From Cnuella takakiae (lineage in GTDB: Bacteria > Bacteroidota > Bacteroidia > Chitinophagales > Chitinophagaceae), in NCBI RefSeq assembly GCF_001953305.1, contig NZ_MTFE01000010.1, forward strand, positions 4,903,909 to 4,967,908: DNA of 64,000 nt, written 5' to 3'. How positions within the stretch are numbered: the stretch's first letter is position 1; each line of letters opens with the position of its first letter. The notes beneath the pieces are model-generated. The model was not told where the DNA came from. It saw only the letters and a program-made list of their open reading frames with translations, and did no database searches. Of this stretch, positions 16,489-25,952 are shown in pieces. The position numbers and the translations under genes were made by a program.

Positions 16489-17580
16489 TCACAGTTCAGC
16501 GAGCACATATTCTTTAATGGCTTTTGGAAACGGGAAATTTTCCAGTGCAGCTTTATCTGCCCATTGCAATTGGGGCAGCTCAATTGTATGGTTTAGGGCC
16601 AACCGTTCAAAAGAAAGGTGTACCAGTTGGTGTGTCAGTCTTTGTTTGACCACATAACGGGTACCAACCCGCTGGTAGCTTTCGGGCGATAGCCCCCAGG
16701 CATGTTCCAGTTCGGCGGCTACCAATTGCCAGCTGGCGGGTTCCGGGGTTTCTATAAGCAAAAACTCAAAAAGGTCCAGCCAGATATCTTTTGCCTGACG
16801 CTGCCGCACCGCCACCTTTCCTTCGTGCTCCAGCACCAGGTAAAAAAAGAAGCGGTCCGACACCTGCAACTGCTTTTCCTTAATGGGCAGCGCCAGCTGT
16901 CTGCCGGTTTGAAAGGCCACACAATCGTCGGCAAAAAAACAGGTACTGCACTCGGGCAGGGGCTTACACACCGTAGCGCCAAAATCCATGATGCCCTGGT
17001 TGTAAGCGGCGGCCTTCCCATCAGGCAATTGCGCCTGCGCCAGGGTAGTAAATAAGTTTTTCCCTACGGCGCTATCGGTAGGTGTTCCGATGCCATGTAT
17101 GCGGCTGAGCACCCGGTATACATTGCCATCCAGCACGGCATGGTGCAGGTTGTAGGCAAATGAGGCAATGGCCGCGGCAGTATAGGGTCCCACGCCTTTC
17201 AAGGCCAGGATATCTTCATATTTATTGGGAAAAATGCCATCCAGCTCATAGGCAATATAGCGGGCTGTTGCCAGCAGGTTGCGGCAGCGGCTGTAGTAGC
17301 CAAGCCCTTCCCACAGCTTAAACACTTCCTGGTCGGGTGCATCGGCAAGCTGGCGGATGGTGGGGTAGGCAGCAATGAATTTTTCAAAATAGGGCAGCCC
17401 CTGCTCCACGCGGGTTTGCTGGAGCATGATCTCGGAAAGCCAGATCTTATACGGGTCTTTTTCACCCTTCCAGGGCATCTGCCGCTTATTGTCGTGGCTG
17501 TTCCAGGCCAGGAGTTCCTGTCCAAACCGGTACCCTCTTTCCAGCAGCTGAGCATTATCCATTACCGTTTCTTTCTTCAT
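16489..17580 (-). CDS. mutY: A/G-specific adenine glycosylase MutY
   Basis: The product has 363 residues from ATG 17580 (a TTG two codons earlier is also open). The endonuclease III domain has LSEIMLQQTRVEQ with the catalytic Glu, the helix-hairpin-helix ALKGVGPYTAAAIASFAYN, and VLDGNVYRVLSR with the catalytic Asp. The iron-sulfur loop reads CKPLPECSTCFFADDC, one residue shorter than the usual C-x6-C. The C-terminal NUDIX-like domain recognises 8-oxoguanine. It removes adenine opposite oxidised guanine. It diverges from HU. Confidence 0.93.
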   Translation of the reverse strand: MKKETVMDNAQLLERGYRFGQELLAWNSHDNKRQMPWKGEKDPYKIWLSEIMLQQTRVEQGLPYFEKFIAAYPTIRQLADAPDQEVFKLWEGLGYYSRCRNLLATARYIAYELDGIFPNKYEDILALKGVGPYTAAAIASFAYNLHHAVLDGNVYRVLSRIHGIGTPTDSAVGKNLFTTLAQAQLPDGKAAAYNQGIMDFGATVCKPLPECSTCFFADDCVAFQTGRQLALPIKEKQLQVSDRFFFYLVLEHEGKVAVRQRQAKDIWLDLFEFLLIETPEPASWQLVAAELEHAWGLSPESYQRVGTRYVVKQRLTHQLVHLSFERLALNHTIELPQLQWADKAALENFPFPKAIKEYVLAEL

Positions 17581-17686
17581 AGCCAACGGCGGTTTAAACA
17601 GTTCAGCCGATAATATTGTTGTATTGTATTGACAATCACTTATTTTAGTTTTATATTGCTTTCATCAAAAAAACGTAAACCCGATT

Positions 17687-17980
17687 ATGAGAAAAGCAGA
17701 CCTGGTCAATCAGATATCCGAAAAGACAGGCATTCCCAAGGTGGACGTACTCGTTACCCTTGAGTCAATGTTCAAGGAGATCAAGGACTCTCTTTCCAAG
17801 GGCGAAAACATTTACATCCGGGGCTTTGGCTCTTTCGTTACCAAGAAGCGTGCTGCCAAAATCGGACGCAACATTAAGAAAAACGTAGCCGTGCACATCC
17901 CCGAGCACCACATCCCTGCTTTCAAACCCGCCAAGGAGTTTGTAGCTGAGATCAAGAAAGTTAGTGCCGTACAGGACTAA
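17687..17980 (+). CDS. HU-family DNA-binding protein
   Basis: The product has 97 residues. MRKADLVNQISEKTGI opens the HU/IHF dimerisation helices. The beta-arm region has IYIRGFGSFVTKKRAAKIGRN, followed by the DNA-contact segment, where IPEHHIPAFKPAKEF stands for the usual IPAHNVPAFKPGK. It is a histone-like architectural protein. It diverges from mutY, as in many Bacteroidota. Upstream, TTGACA near 17629 and a TATATTGC-like box near 17652 may be its promoter. Confidence 0.93.
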   Translation: MRKADLVNQISEKTGIPKVDVLVTLESMFKEIKDSLSKGENIYIRGFGSFVTKKRAAKIGRNIKKNVAVHIPEHHIPAFKPAKEFVAEIKKVSAVQD

Positions 17981-18005
17981 GCCCCCAGTTGCTGCCGTGC
18001 AAAAA

Positions 18006-18084
18006 ATTATTGATTACTGATTATTGATTATTGCGTTTACACTTCACCTGTAGCCAATAATCAATAATCCAATAATTAATAATC
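18006..18084. repeat. Inverted pair of period-7 degenerate repeats
   Basis: The left arm 18006-18034 is ATTATTG, ATTACTG, ATTATTG, ATTATTG. The right arm 18053-18084 is its near reverse complement. It begins 26 nt after the HU stop. Confidence 0.85.
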
Positions 18085-18163
18085 CGCATTCCTATTCCCG
18101 CTACTTTCCCCGTCAATATTTAGCCAATTCTCCTGTTGCAGGCTTCCGAGCCCTGCTGGCTGC

Positions 18164-18172
18164 TATCTTTGC
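18164..18172 (+). promoter_or_regulatory. -7 box TATCTTTGC upstream of the TPR gene
   Basis: Perfect TAnnTTTGC, 13 nt before GTG 18186. Confidence 0.6.
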
Positions 18173-18185
18173 CAAAATTTTTTTC

Positions 18186-19067
18186 GTGAACAAAAGCCAG
18201 TGGATTACAGCCGGCGCCGCCCTCCTGCTTACCCTAGGATTGTACGCCGCTACACAGGATTCTATTTTTGGGGCCAATAAGCTCTCGCACGAAGGCCACG
18301 ACCATGCAGCCGAAGCGGCGGCTCCTGCTGCTGCCGGCGGTGCTGCCGAAGCGCTTTCAACCGATACCGTGCTGGCCCGTGCCCGTCAAACCCTTAGCCC
18401 TGACCGTGCTGCCCGCATCGCCATGCTGGAGCAAAGCATTACCCGCGGCGATGTACAGGAGCAAAAAATTCACCTCTATCACCAGCTCTCCCGCTTCTGG
18501 TACGACACCGGTCGTGTGTTTGAACCTTATGCTTTTTATAAGGCAGAAGAAGCCCGGTTGGAAAATTCAGAAAATTCCCTCACCTTTGCTGCCCATTTGT
18601 TTTTAAACAACCTGCGCGCCGAAGAGGATCCTGCTCTCAAGCAATGGAAAGCCCTCCAGGCCCGCGACCTGTTTGAACGTTCTTTGAAACTGAACCCGGC
18701 AAACGACTCCTCCGAAGTAGGATTGGGTGCAACCCTCCTCTACGGTGGCATCGGCGCCACCCCCATGGAAGGCATTGGCCGCATCCGCAAGGTGGTAGAA
18801 CGCAATGCCAACAATGTGTATGCCCAGCTAACCCTGGGTCATGCATCGCTGGTATCGGGTCAGATGGATAAAGCTATTGAACGCTTCCAGAACGTGTGGA
18901 AACAAGATCCCAAGAACCTGGAAGCCGTACTTTCGCTGGCCGATGTATATGAACGGAAAGGTGATAAAGCCAATGCCATTGTATGGTACAAGCAAAGCCT
19001 ACCGCTGATACCGGCTCCTGAATTAAAGACAGAAGTGGCACAAAGAATTGCTGAACTGAGCAAATAA
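18186..19067 (+). CDS. Membrane-anchored TPR protein
   Basis: The product has 293 residues from GTG 18186, the only start below the promoter box. The N-terminus MNKSQWITAGAALLLTLGLYA is an uncleaved anchor or signal. A His/Ala-rich linker follows (HEGHDHAAEAAAP). At least three tetratricopeptide repeats lie between about 150 and 290 (NNVYAQLTLGHASLVSGQ, PKNLEAVLSLADVYERKG). TPR proteins scaffold complexes, and the partner is unknown. It lies just before the mini-gene for a ribosomal protein and RNase E/G. Confidence 0.8.
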   Translation: MNKSQWITAGAALLLTLGLYAATQDSIFGANKLSHEGHDHAAEAAAPAAAGGAAEALSTDTVLARARQTLSPDRAARIAMLEQSITRGDVQEQKIHLYHQLSRFWYDTGRVFEPYAFYKAEEARLENSENSLTFAAHLFLNNLRAEEDPALKQWKALQARDLFERSLKLNPANDSSEVGLGATLLYGGIGATPMEGIGRIRKVVERNANNVYAQLTLGHASLVSGQMDKAIERFQNVWKQDPKNLEAVLSLADVYERKGDKANAIVWYKQSLPLIPAPELKTEVAQRIAELSK

Positions 19068-19098
19068 TAAATTGGTAATCTTAAACTGTTAACAGAAT

Positions 19099-19191
19099 AT
19101 GCCTTGTGGTAAAAAAAGAAAGCGTCATAAGATCGCTACGCATAAGCGTAAAAAGAGATTGAGAAAGAACCGTCATAAGAAGAAGAAATAA
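19099..19191 (+). CDS. 30-residue basic protein, COX24/AURKAIP1 (mS38-like) family
   Basis: The short frame starts at ATG 19099, 31 nt after the TPR gene. The product begins MPCGKKRKRHKIATHKRKKR and is almost entirely Lys/Arg/His. This matches the COX24 C-terminal domain family (PF08213), which includes mitochondrial ribosomal protein mS38 and small bacterial ribosome-associated peptides. By homology it should insert into the decoding region of the 30S subunit. It is too short for most gene finders. A terminator follows at 19211. Confidence 0.88.
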   Translation: MPCGKKRKRHKIATHKRKKRLRKNRHKKKK

Positions 19192-19210
19192 GACAGGTTC
19201 TTCACAGCAT

Positions 19211-19246
19211 ACCGGAAGCCCGCAAAGCTTCCGGTATCCTTTTTTC
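19211..19246 (+). terminator. Terminator after the COX24-type mini-gene
   Basis: ACCGGAAGC pairs with GCTTCCGGT and is followed by a T-rich run. Confidence 0.9.
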
Positions 19247-19393
19247 TGCTAATAGGCGCGAGTGCGTGCCATTGCAAACCTGCCCCCATTATTTGCTCCC
19301 GCCAACCAACCTCATTCTGGTTCCTGCAGCAACGCGGCACCGTCGCATACCCATTAGCGCCCACAAGTTGTACGTTCGTAAAGGTGGAGTAAT

Positions 19394-20947
19394 GTGAACA
19401 AAGAACTAATTATCAATGCGGCCACGCATGGCGTGGATATCGCATTACTGGAAGACAAGAAGCTCGTAGAACTGCACACAGAGAAAAACGATGCCCGCTT
19501 TGCCGTGGGTGATCTGTATTTGGGCAAGGTTAAGAAACTCATTCCCGGACTGAACGCAGCATTTGTAGATGTAGGCTTTGAGAAAGATGCCTTTCTGCAC
19601 TATACCGACCTCAGCCCCTATGCCCGCTCCCTGCTCAAATTCACCCAGATGGCTATCAGCGATAAAACGCCGGGTGGAATGGATTTTTCGCAGTTCCAGG
19701 TAGAAGCCGAGATCATCAAGACCGGCAAGATCAACGAAGTACTCAACGGCAAGCCCAACATCCTGGTACAGATCCTCAAGGAACCCATTGCGGCCAAAGG
19801 CCCGCGACTGAGTTGCGAGATCTCCCTGCCGGGTCGTTTTGTAGTGCTCACGCCTTTTAACGACATCGTTGCCGTTTCGCGCAAGATCCACTCTTCGGAA
19901 GAGCGCAAGCGCCTGCAACGTATTGTTGAAAGCATCAAGGGTAAAAACTTTGGCGTCATTGTGCGCACCGCCGCCGAAGGCAAGAACACCGCCGAACTAC
20001 ACGAAGACCTTACCGAATTGCAGAACACCTGGAAGGTGATCCAGCAAAACCTGCATGGCGCCAACCCGCCCCACAAAATCCTCAGCGAGCAAACCAAGAC
20101 CACCAGCATGCTGCGTGACCTGCTCAATGCCGATTTCAACAAAATTGTGGTGAACGATAAGACCATCTATGCCGATGCCAAGGCTTATATCCAGCGCATC
20201 GCACCCGAAAAGGCAGAAATTGTGCAACTGCACAACAACCCGCTGCCCATTTTCGACCAGTATGGTATTACCAAGCAGGTAAAAGGATCTTTCGGCAAAA
20301 CGGTCAACCTCAACTCCGGCGCCTACCTCATTATTGAGCACACCGAAGCCCTCCACGTGATCGACGTGAACAGCGGTTACAAAAGTGTAAGCAATAACCA
20401 GGAGCAAAACGCACTGGAAACCAACCTGGAGGCAGCCGAAGAAATCGCCCGCCAGCTCCGTTTGCGCGATATCGGCGGTATCATCGTGGTGGACTTCATC
20501 GATATGAAGCTGCCCGACAATAAAAAGAAATTAATGGAGGCCATGGAAGGCTTTATGCGTGGCGACCGTGCCAAGCATGCCGTGCTGCCCATCTCCAAGT
20601 TCGGACTCATGCAGATCACCCGTCAGCGCATGAAGCCCGAAATGAACATCAACACCCAGGAAGTATGTCCTTCCTGTAACGGTACCGGAAAAATTTCTTC
20701 TACCCTTATCCTGGAAGACGAGATTGAAAAGAACCTGGGCTACCTCTTTACCCACAAGCACAGCAACCTCACCATCGTGGTGCACCCCATTGTGTACGCC
20801 TATCTTACCAAGGGCTGGCTGTGGAACTCGAAAGTGGCCAAATGGAAACGTAAGTACAAACAGGCCATCACCGTTAAATCGGACAATAACTACATGCTTA
20901 CCGAATTCCGTTTTTACGATGCGAATGGGGAAGAGATTAAAATGTAG
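19394..20947 (+). CDS. rng: Ribonuclease E/G family protein
   Basis: The product has 517 residues from GTG 19394. An N-terminal S1-like RNA-binding region (VGDLYLGKVKKLIPGLNAAFVDVG) is followed by the catalytic domain, with the two metal-binding aspartates in HVIDVNSG and VVDFIDM and the zinc-link CPSCNGTGK. Its length is that of RNase G rather than of full RNase E, because no long C-terminal scaffold is present. It processes rRNA and degrades mRNA. Its place next to the HU-mutY-ssb-gldE-gldD block is conserved in the phylum. Confidence 0.92.
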   Translation: MNKELIINAATHGVDIALLEDKKLVELHTEKNDARFAVGDLYLGKVKKLIPGLNAAFVDVGFEKDAFLHYTDLSPYARSLLKFTQMAISDKTPGGMDFSQFQVEAEIIKTGKINEVLNGKPNILVQILKEPIAAKGPRLSCEISLPGRFVVLTPFNDIVAVSRKIHSSEERKRLQRIVESIKGKNFGVIVRTAAEGKNTAELHEDLTELQNTWKVIQQNLHGANPPHKILSEQTKTTSMLRDLLNADFNKIVVNDKTIYADAKAYIQRIAPEKAEIVQLHNNPLPIFDQYGITKQVKGSFGKTVNLNSGAYLIIEHTEALHVIDVNSGYKSVSNNQEQNALETNLEAAEEIARQLRLRDIGGIIVVDFIDMKLPDNKKKLMEAMEGFMRGDRAKHAVLPISKFGLMQITRQRMKPEMNINTQEVCPSCNGTGKISSTLILEDEIEKNLGYLFTHKHSNLTIVVHPIVYAYLTKGWLWNSKVAKWKRKYKQAITVKSDNNYMLTEFRFYDANGEEIKM

Positions 20948-21150
20948 CTGTTAGCCTTTAGCTGTTGGCTGCTAGCATCTGGCTTCTGCTTCTGGCCAAG
21001 TTTATAAAGTAAAATGCCTCCTGAACGGGAGGCATTTTACTTATACGAACATCTAAGCGGGTTTCATTTCCTAAAAAAAGTACCAGAATCAATTGACTAA
21101 TAACCAAAAGCTGTATTCACTAACCGCCAACAGCTAAGAGCCAATAGCTT
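20944..21150. repeat. Inverted period-7 repeats between convergent genes
   Basis: The left arm 20944-20995 reads TAGCTGT, TAGCCTT, TAGCTGT, TGGCTGC, TAGCATC, TGGCTTC, and the first TAG is the stop codon of the RNase gene. The right arm 21106-21150 is the imperfect reverse complement, ending 7 nt before the SusD stop. A strong terminator is nested inside. Confidence 0.85.
21009..21040. terminator. Bidirectional terminator between RNase G and SusD
   Basis: GTAAAATGCCTCC pairs perfectly with GGAGGCATTTTAC. The T runs serve both strands. Confidence 0.9.
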
Positions 21151-21156
21151 CTCCCG

Positions 21157-22662
21157 TCAATACCCCGGATTCTGCTGCTGGCTGGCATTTGCCCGTACAA
21201 CAGTTTCAGGAATGGGGAGCGCCCATTCCCTTGCGGTAGGCTCCAGCGTACAATCACCAGAGGGCGAAAGATCGGTGCCACAAACCTGGCCCCGCTGAAT
21301 AGTACGGGTAGTACGTTTCAGGTCAAAAAAGCGATGCCCCTCGGCTATAAGTTCCCTTCTTCTTTCGTTGGCAATAGCATCCAGCAATGCCTGCCCACTC
21401 AGGTTTTCAGCAACATAACCAGCAATGCGGTTGGCACGCAGTGTATTCAAATCCTGCATGGCCGGACCTGCCTGCCCACTTCTTGCCAGGGCCTCTGACC
21501 TGATCAGGTACATTTCTCCGGTACGGAGTACGGGAAAATTGGCGTTGCCATCCGAAACATTTGCGCCCTTACCGCGGTACTTGGTGATGGCCAAGCCCCG
21601 CGAGTTGTTGTCGCTGATGGGTGAGAAGTAGGCAGTATAGCGCACATCATTGTTGCGGATCAGTCCTGTAGTTCCAAGCGTATCGGCTACTTCGGGTGCC
21701 GGGCGGAAATAACTGCGCCTGTTGGTAGCAAAGTAAGTGAGAAAGGTAGGTCCGCTTTGCCCCGACTCAAACTGCACGTTCCAGATGATCTCACCGGCAT
21801 TGGTTTCATTGTACATACCAGCAAATGCGGCAGGGTTGGTTACCCCATTTACCAGCGGCCGCAGGTTAATGGCATTAGTAGCGGCAGTAGCTGCTTCCGC
21901 CCATTGCCCTGCGTACAGATTGGTACGAGCCTGTATGGCATACACCCCAGCCAGGTCTATATAAGGCCGGGTTAAAGCCCCGGCAGGATTGATCGGCTGG
22001 TCCACATCGGCCAGCAGGGTCGCTGCCTGGCCCAGGTCGGCAAACAGGTTATCATAAAAATCCTTGTTTGTCATCCGGGGCGGCTGCACCGCATTGGGGG
22101 AAGGCAGTACAAACTCCTCTACATAAGCCACTGCAGGCGTGGTGCCGTTCCGGTCGTAGTTGATGGCAAAATACCGGAACAGGTCGAAATGCGCCTGCGC
22201 CCTGATGGCCAGTGCCTGTCCTTTGAGGCGGTTGGCCCGGCCCTGGTTGGCAGTGGTGGTATACTTGTCTATATCACGAAGCACCAGGTTGGCATTGGCT
22301 ATAACCGCATACGGCACCGAGTAAAAAGAACTTACCTGGCCGGTATTCTGGTTATAGGTCCAGTCGGCCATGGTGCGCGAGTTGGCCAGCGTGGAGCGGG
22401 TTTCATACAGGTTGTCGCTCATCACATCGGGCATCATCGACCAGCCGCCGCCGGTACCGCTACCCGAACCATAATAGTTGGCATCGCGAAAACGGGCATA
22501 AGCACCCAACAGCACCTGCTCTACCTGGTCGATATTGGCTGGGCTTTGCAGGCCTTCCAGTGTAAACTCGGGTTCCAGTTCCAGCACATCGTCCTTGGTA
22601 CAGGCCTGCATGGTGGCCAGTGCGGCAAGGCCCAACACAGCAATTTTTATTGTACGTAGCAT
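21157..22662 (-). CDS. SusD/RagB family nutrient-binding lipoprotein (pair 1)
   Basis: The product has 501 residues. The lipoprotein signal ends at Cys21 (LATMQAC). SusD hallmarks are TPR-like helices in the first half, LRDIDKY, RLKGQALAIRAQAHFDLFRYFA, LRTGEMYLIRSEAL, NERRRELIAEGHRFFDLKRT and the terminal QQNPGY. SusD caps the SusC channel on the cell surface and captures glycan or peptide ligands. It follows its SusC by 18 nt and is surely co-transcribed. No linked hydrolase indicates the ligand. Confidence 0.95.
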   Translation of the reverse strand: MLRTIKIAVLGLAALATMQACTKDDVLELEPEFTLEGLQSPANIDQVEQVLLGAYARFRDANYYGSGSGTGGGWSMMPDVMSDNLYETRSTLANSRTMADWTYNQNTGQVSSFYSVPYAVIANANLVLRDIDKYTTTANQGRANRLKGQALAIRAQAHFDLFRYFAINYDRNGTTPAVAYVEEFVLPSPNAVQPPRMTNKDFYDNLFADLGQAATLLADVDQPINPAGALTRPYIDLAGVYAIQARTNLYAGQWAEAATAATNAINLRPLVNGVTNPAAFAGMYNETNAGEIIWNVQFESGQSGPTFLTYFATNRRSYFRPAPEVADTLGTTGLIRNNDVRYTAYFSPISDNNSRGLAITKYRGKGANVSDGNANFPVLRTGEMYLIRSEALARSGQAGPAMQDLNTLRANRIAGYVAENLSGQALLDAIANERRRELIAEGHRFFDLKRTTRTIQRGQVCGTDLSPSGDCTLEPTAREWALPIPETVVRANASQQQNPGY

Positions 22663-22680
22663 AACAATTCTTCTTTTTAA

Positions 22681-25600
22681 TTAAAAGCCTAACGAGAGAC
22701 CAAGAGTGGTTTGCACCAGTGCAGGGTACTGCGCTCCTACCAGCGAGGTGCCGGCAATTTCGGGATCAAAGCTCCGGTACTTGGTAGCCGTCCACCAGTT
22801 CTGGCCCTGCACAAACACCCTTGCCGTGCGCAGTTTGGCCTTACTAATAATGTTTCCGGGCAGGGTATAGCTCAGCGTCACGTTGCGCAGGCGCCAGAAG
22901 CTGGCATCTTCCAGGAAGCGGGTAGTGTTGGATTGATAAGGATTCACCGGCGCACCGGTAGCCGCAACGGCGCCCGACCCAGGCCTTGGGATATTGGTGA
23001 TATCACCCGGCTGGCGCCATTCGCGCAACATCTCGGCGGCCATATTGTCGAAATAATAAGTAGGGTTGGCCACGTTGTTCAGCTCGTTGTTGTACACCTG
23101 GCGGTCCAAAAAGAAGTTGAGTTGCGCACTCAGCTCCAGGCCCTTGTACCCTACCGAAGTAGAGATGCCACCAAACCAGGGCGCATCGGGCGTACCAACA
23201 TAAATGCGGTCGTTGACACTAAACACTGGCGTAGCCACCTTGTCGCGGGAATAATACAATGCATTACCGGTAGCGGGATCCACACCAGCATAATCAACCA
23301 GGAACAGGGCATTGATGGGATGACCTTCGGCAAGGAAAGTAGTGCCACTGGTAGCAATGGAGTCCTGCGGCAGGTCAACAATCCGGTTGCGGTTGTAGGT
23401 GATATTACCCTGGAGGTTCCAGTTGAAGTTGCGGGTTTTAACCACATCGCCACGCAGCATCAGTTCCACACCCCGGTTGCGCACCTGTCCAAAATTGCTG
23501 GGAAACTGGGTATAGCCATTGCCTGAAGGGTCGCGGGGAACATCGTAGAACAAACCACCCCGGTCTTTACCGCCGGTAAGCCGGTCGTAAAATTCAACGG
23601 TACCGTTCAACCTGCGGTTGAGGATGGTAAAGTCAAGACCCAGGTTGATGGTGCGCTGTTGCTCCCAGGTATAATCAAGGTTGCCCGGCTGGCCCACACC
23701 CTGTCCCGCACCCCAGCCCGTTACACCGGCATAAGAAACGCGGCCAAAAGTTGGAATGGGAAAATCACCGGCAGGCGGCGAGGTTTGGTTACCCGTGGTA
23801 CCAATGCTGGCACGGATGCGCAGGTCGTCGAAAAACTCCTGCTTTTCCATAAATGCCTCCTCGGTGGGCACCCAGGTAAAACCAACCGAACCAAAATTGG
23901 CAAAACGGCGGTTTACACCAAAACGGGAAGAACCATCGCGGCGGCCGACGAGGGTAACATAATACCGGTCGCCATAGCCATAGTTGATAATGGAAAAGTA
24001 AGACAACAGGCCATTGGCAGTACCATTACCACCCACTACGGGTATATAGTTGGGATTGGTGGCACTGCCCGGTGTAATACCGGATTCATTGGTAAAGCCA
24101 TTGGTAAGGCCATAACCGGTAAAGCCCAGGTTGCGGAACTGGCTTTTTACCACTTCGTAAAAAATACCGGCATCCAGGTCGTGCTCGCCAAAGGTGCGTT
24201 TGAAGTTGAGCGAGGTAGTACCGGTATAACGGAACGTACGGTCATAGGTCCGGTTGAGGATACCCTGGCGGGCAATACCTACCGATGTACGGGGGCTGGT
24301 AAAGTTGGAACCTTCGTTCTGGGTATAATCTACGCCCCAGTTAGAGCGGGCCGATAAACCGGAAAGAAAAGGAAACTGGAACTCCACGTAGGAAGTGGCA
24401 ATCCCCTTCAACTGGTTTGTCCAGTTATTATTCAGAAATAATTCCATGGCCGGGTTGGGTTGCCCCGAAGCCAGCGAACCCGTACCGGCGCCACCGGTTT
24501 CCTGGTAATCGCCGGTAGTGGGATTGATATCCCGCTCGTAAGGATTGGCCCAGCGAATGGCGTTGAGCGGTGAATTCAGGAAGGTATTGCCTTCGGCGGT
24601 GCGGCTGATACGGGAAAAGCCACCCTGCAGGTTGATACCCAACCGGAAATTACCCAAGGTATTATCTGAGTTGATCCGGGCGGTATAGCGCTTGAGGCCT
24701 GTAGTTTTTACAATACCCTGCTGGTCCATAAAAGACAGCGAGGCAAACACCCGGCTGTTTTGCGAACCACCCGATGCACTCAGCATATGCTGGTGGGTCA
24801 TGGCCGTACGGAAGAGGGCATCTTTCCAGTTGAAATTTACATTCCGCAGGCTGTCGGCTTCGGCGGTGCCCCATCCGTACGGATTGCCCCGCTGCAGTTC
24901 ATAATCAATTTTCTGGCGGCTGTTCATCACCTCCAAACGGTCTTTGGGCAGCTCACTAAATCCTACCTGAGCGTCGTAGTTCAATTGCAGTGCGCCGGCA
25001 CGGCCCCTGCGTGTAGTGATCACAATCACACCGTTGGAGCCCCTGGAACCGTACTGGGCGGTGGCTGCAGCGTCTTTCAGCACTTCCACCCTTTCAAAAT
25101 CGCCCTGGTTAAGACTTGAAAAATCGGCGGCCTTGATCTCTATACCATCCAGGATGTAGAGCGGCTCATTACCACCATTGATGGAACCAACACCCCGGAT
25201 GCGCACCTGGGCCGCTGCACCGGGCTGGCCGCTATTGGCCACTACCGAAATACCAGCTGCCTGTCCCTGCAGTGCCTGGTCGAAAGACCCAAATGGCTGA
25301 CGCCGCACTTCGCTGGGCGGCACCGAAGCAATGGCACCGGCATATTTTTTCCGCTGTACGGTGGTATAACCCGTTACCACTACCTCACTCAAACTGTTTT
25401 CCTGGGGCTGCAACCGCACCGTCAGCGGGCTTGCGGTGGCAGTCACTTCTACGTTGCGAAAGCCTACATAACTGATAACAAGGGTAGCATTGACCGGCGC
25501 ATTGATGGAAAAACTGCCATCGGCACCCGACACGGTAGATACATTTTCATTCCGCACTTTGATGGTAGCTCCTGCAACCGGCTGGTCGCTGGGGTCTACA

Positions 25601-25686
25601 ACTTTGCCGGTAACGGCATTCTGTGCCCAGAGGGCATGGGCAATCAACAGCATGCCCATTAGCAAGAACAGCTTCACATTTCGCAT
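22681..25686 (-). CDS. SusC/RagA TonB-linked outer-membrane transporter (pair 1)
   Basis: The product has 1001 residues. The signal peptide ends ALWAQ. A carboxypeptidase-D-like regulatory domain spans about 24-95 (VTGKVVDPSDQPVAGATI). LSEVVVTGY marks the linker before the plug, which contains IRGVGSINGGNEPLYILDG and ERVEVLKDAAATAQYGSRG. The remainder is a 22-strand barrel ending LSLGF. It lacks an STN domain, so direct trans-envelope sigma signalling is unlikely. It imports a ligand using TonB energy. It is the first gene of the pair and lies 266 nt below the terminator of the other pair. Confidence 0.95.
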   Translation of the reverse strand: MRNVKLFLLMGMLLIAHALWAQNAVTGKVVDPSDQPVAGATIKVRNENVSTVSGADGSFSINAPVNATLVISYVGFRNVEVTATASPLTVRLQPQENSLSEVVVTGYTTVQRKKYAGAIASVPPSEVRRQPFGSFDQALQGQAAGISVVANSGQPGAAAQVRIRGVGSINGGNEPLYILDGIEIKAADFSSLNQGDFERVEVLKDAAATAQYGSRGSNGVIVITTRRGRAGALQLNYDAQVGFSELPKDRLEVMNSRQKIDYELQRGNPYGWGTAEADSLRNVNFNWKDALFRTAMTHQHMLSASGGSQNSRVFASLSFMDQQGIVKTTGLKRYTARINSDNTLGNFRLGINLQGGFSRISRTAEGNTFLNSPLNAIRWANPYERDINPTTGDYQETGGAGTGSLASGQPNPAMELFLNNNWTNQLKGIATSYVEFQFPFLSGLSARSNWGVDYTQNEGSNFTSPRTSVGIARQGILNRTYDRTFRYTGTTSLNFKRTFGEHDLDAGIFYEVVKSQFRNLGFTGYGLTNGFTNESGITPGSATNPNYIPVVGGNGTANGLLSYFSIINYGYGDRYYVTLVGRRDGSSRFGVNRRFANFGSVGFTWVPTEEAFMEKQEFFDDLRIRASIGTTGNQTSPPAGDFPIPTFGRVSYAGVTGWGAGQGVGQPGNLDYTWEQQRTINLGLDFTILNRRLNGTVEFYDRLTGGKDRGGLFYDVPRDPSGNGYTQFPSNFGQVRNRGVELMLRGDVVKTRNFNWNLQGNITYNRNRIVDLPQDSIATSGTTFLAEGHPINALFLVDYAGVDPATGNALYYSRDKVATPVFSVNDRIYVGTPDAPWFGGISTSVGYKGLELSAQLNFFLDRQVYNNELNNVANPTYYFDNMAAEMLREWRQPGDITNIPRPGSGAVAATGAPVNPYQSNTTRFLEDASFWRLRNVTLSYTLPGNIISKAKLRTARVFVQGQNWWTATKYRSFDPEIAGTSLVGAQYPALVQTTLGLSLGF

Positions 25687-25900
25687 GGTAATTGGGTTTT
25701 CTCAGTTCCTAAAACGCAGATCAGAAAATTGTTCAGAGGGTAGCAGCTTTCTTTCGGTTTATCGGTAGGTATTGGAGGTGGCCGAAAATCAATAGCCGGA
25801 TAAACCCAAGCTGTATCAGAAGGCAAAGCAACTACTACAAATCAAAGGCCGCAGATGCCAGCACTCTGCACTTTTTTATTTATTCTGTTTATTAACACAA

Positions 25901-25938
25901 ATAAGAAAGCCTCCCGGTTGGGAGGCTTTCTTATTTTT
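25901..25938 (-). terminator. Terminator between the two SusCD pairs
   Basis: AAGAAAGCCTCCC pairs with GGGAGGCTTTCTT, with T runs on both sides. It lies 15 nt after the SusD-2 stop. Confidence 0.9.
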
Positions 25939-25952
25939 TACAATCAGCAGTA

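Noticed and set aside
18006-18084. Possible CRISPR-like array in the short tandem words
   Set aside because: Units are 7-9 bases with no spacers, and the arms are inverted to each other. No cas gene is present in the window.
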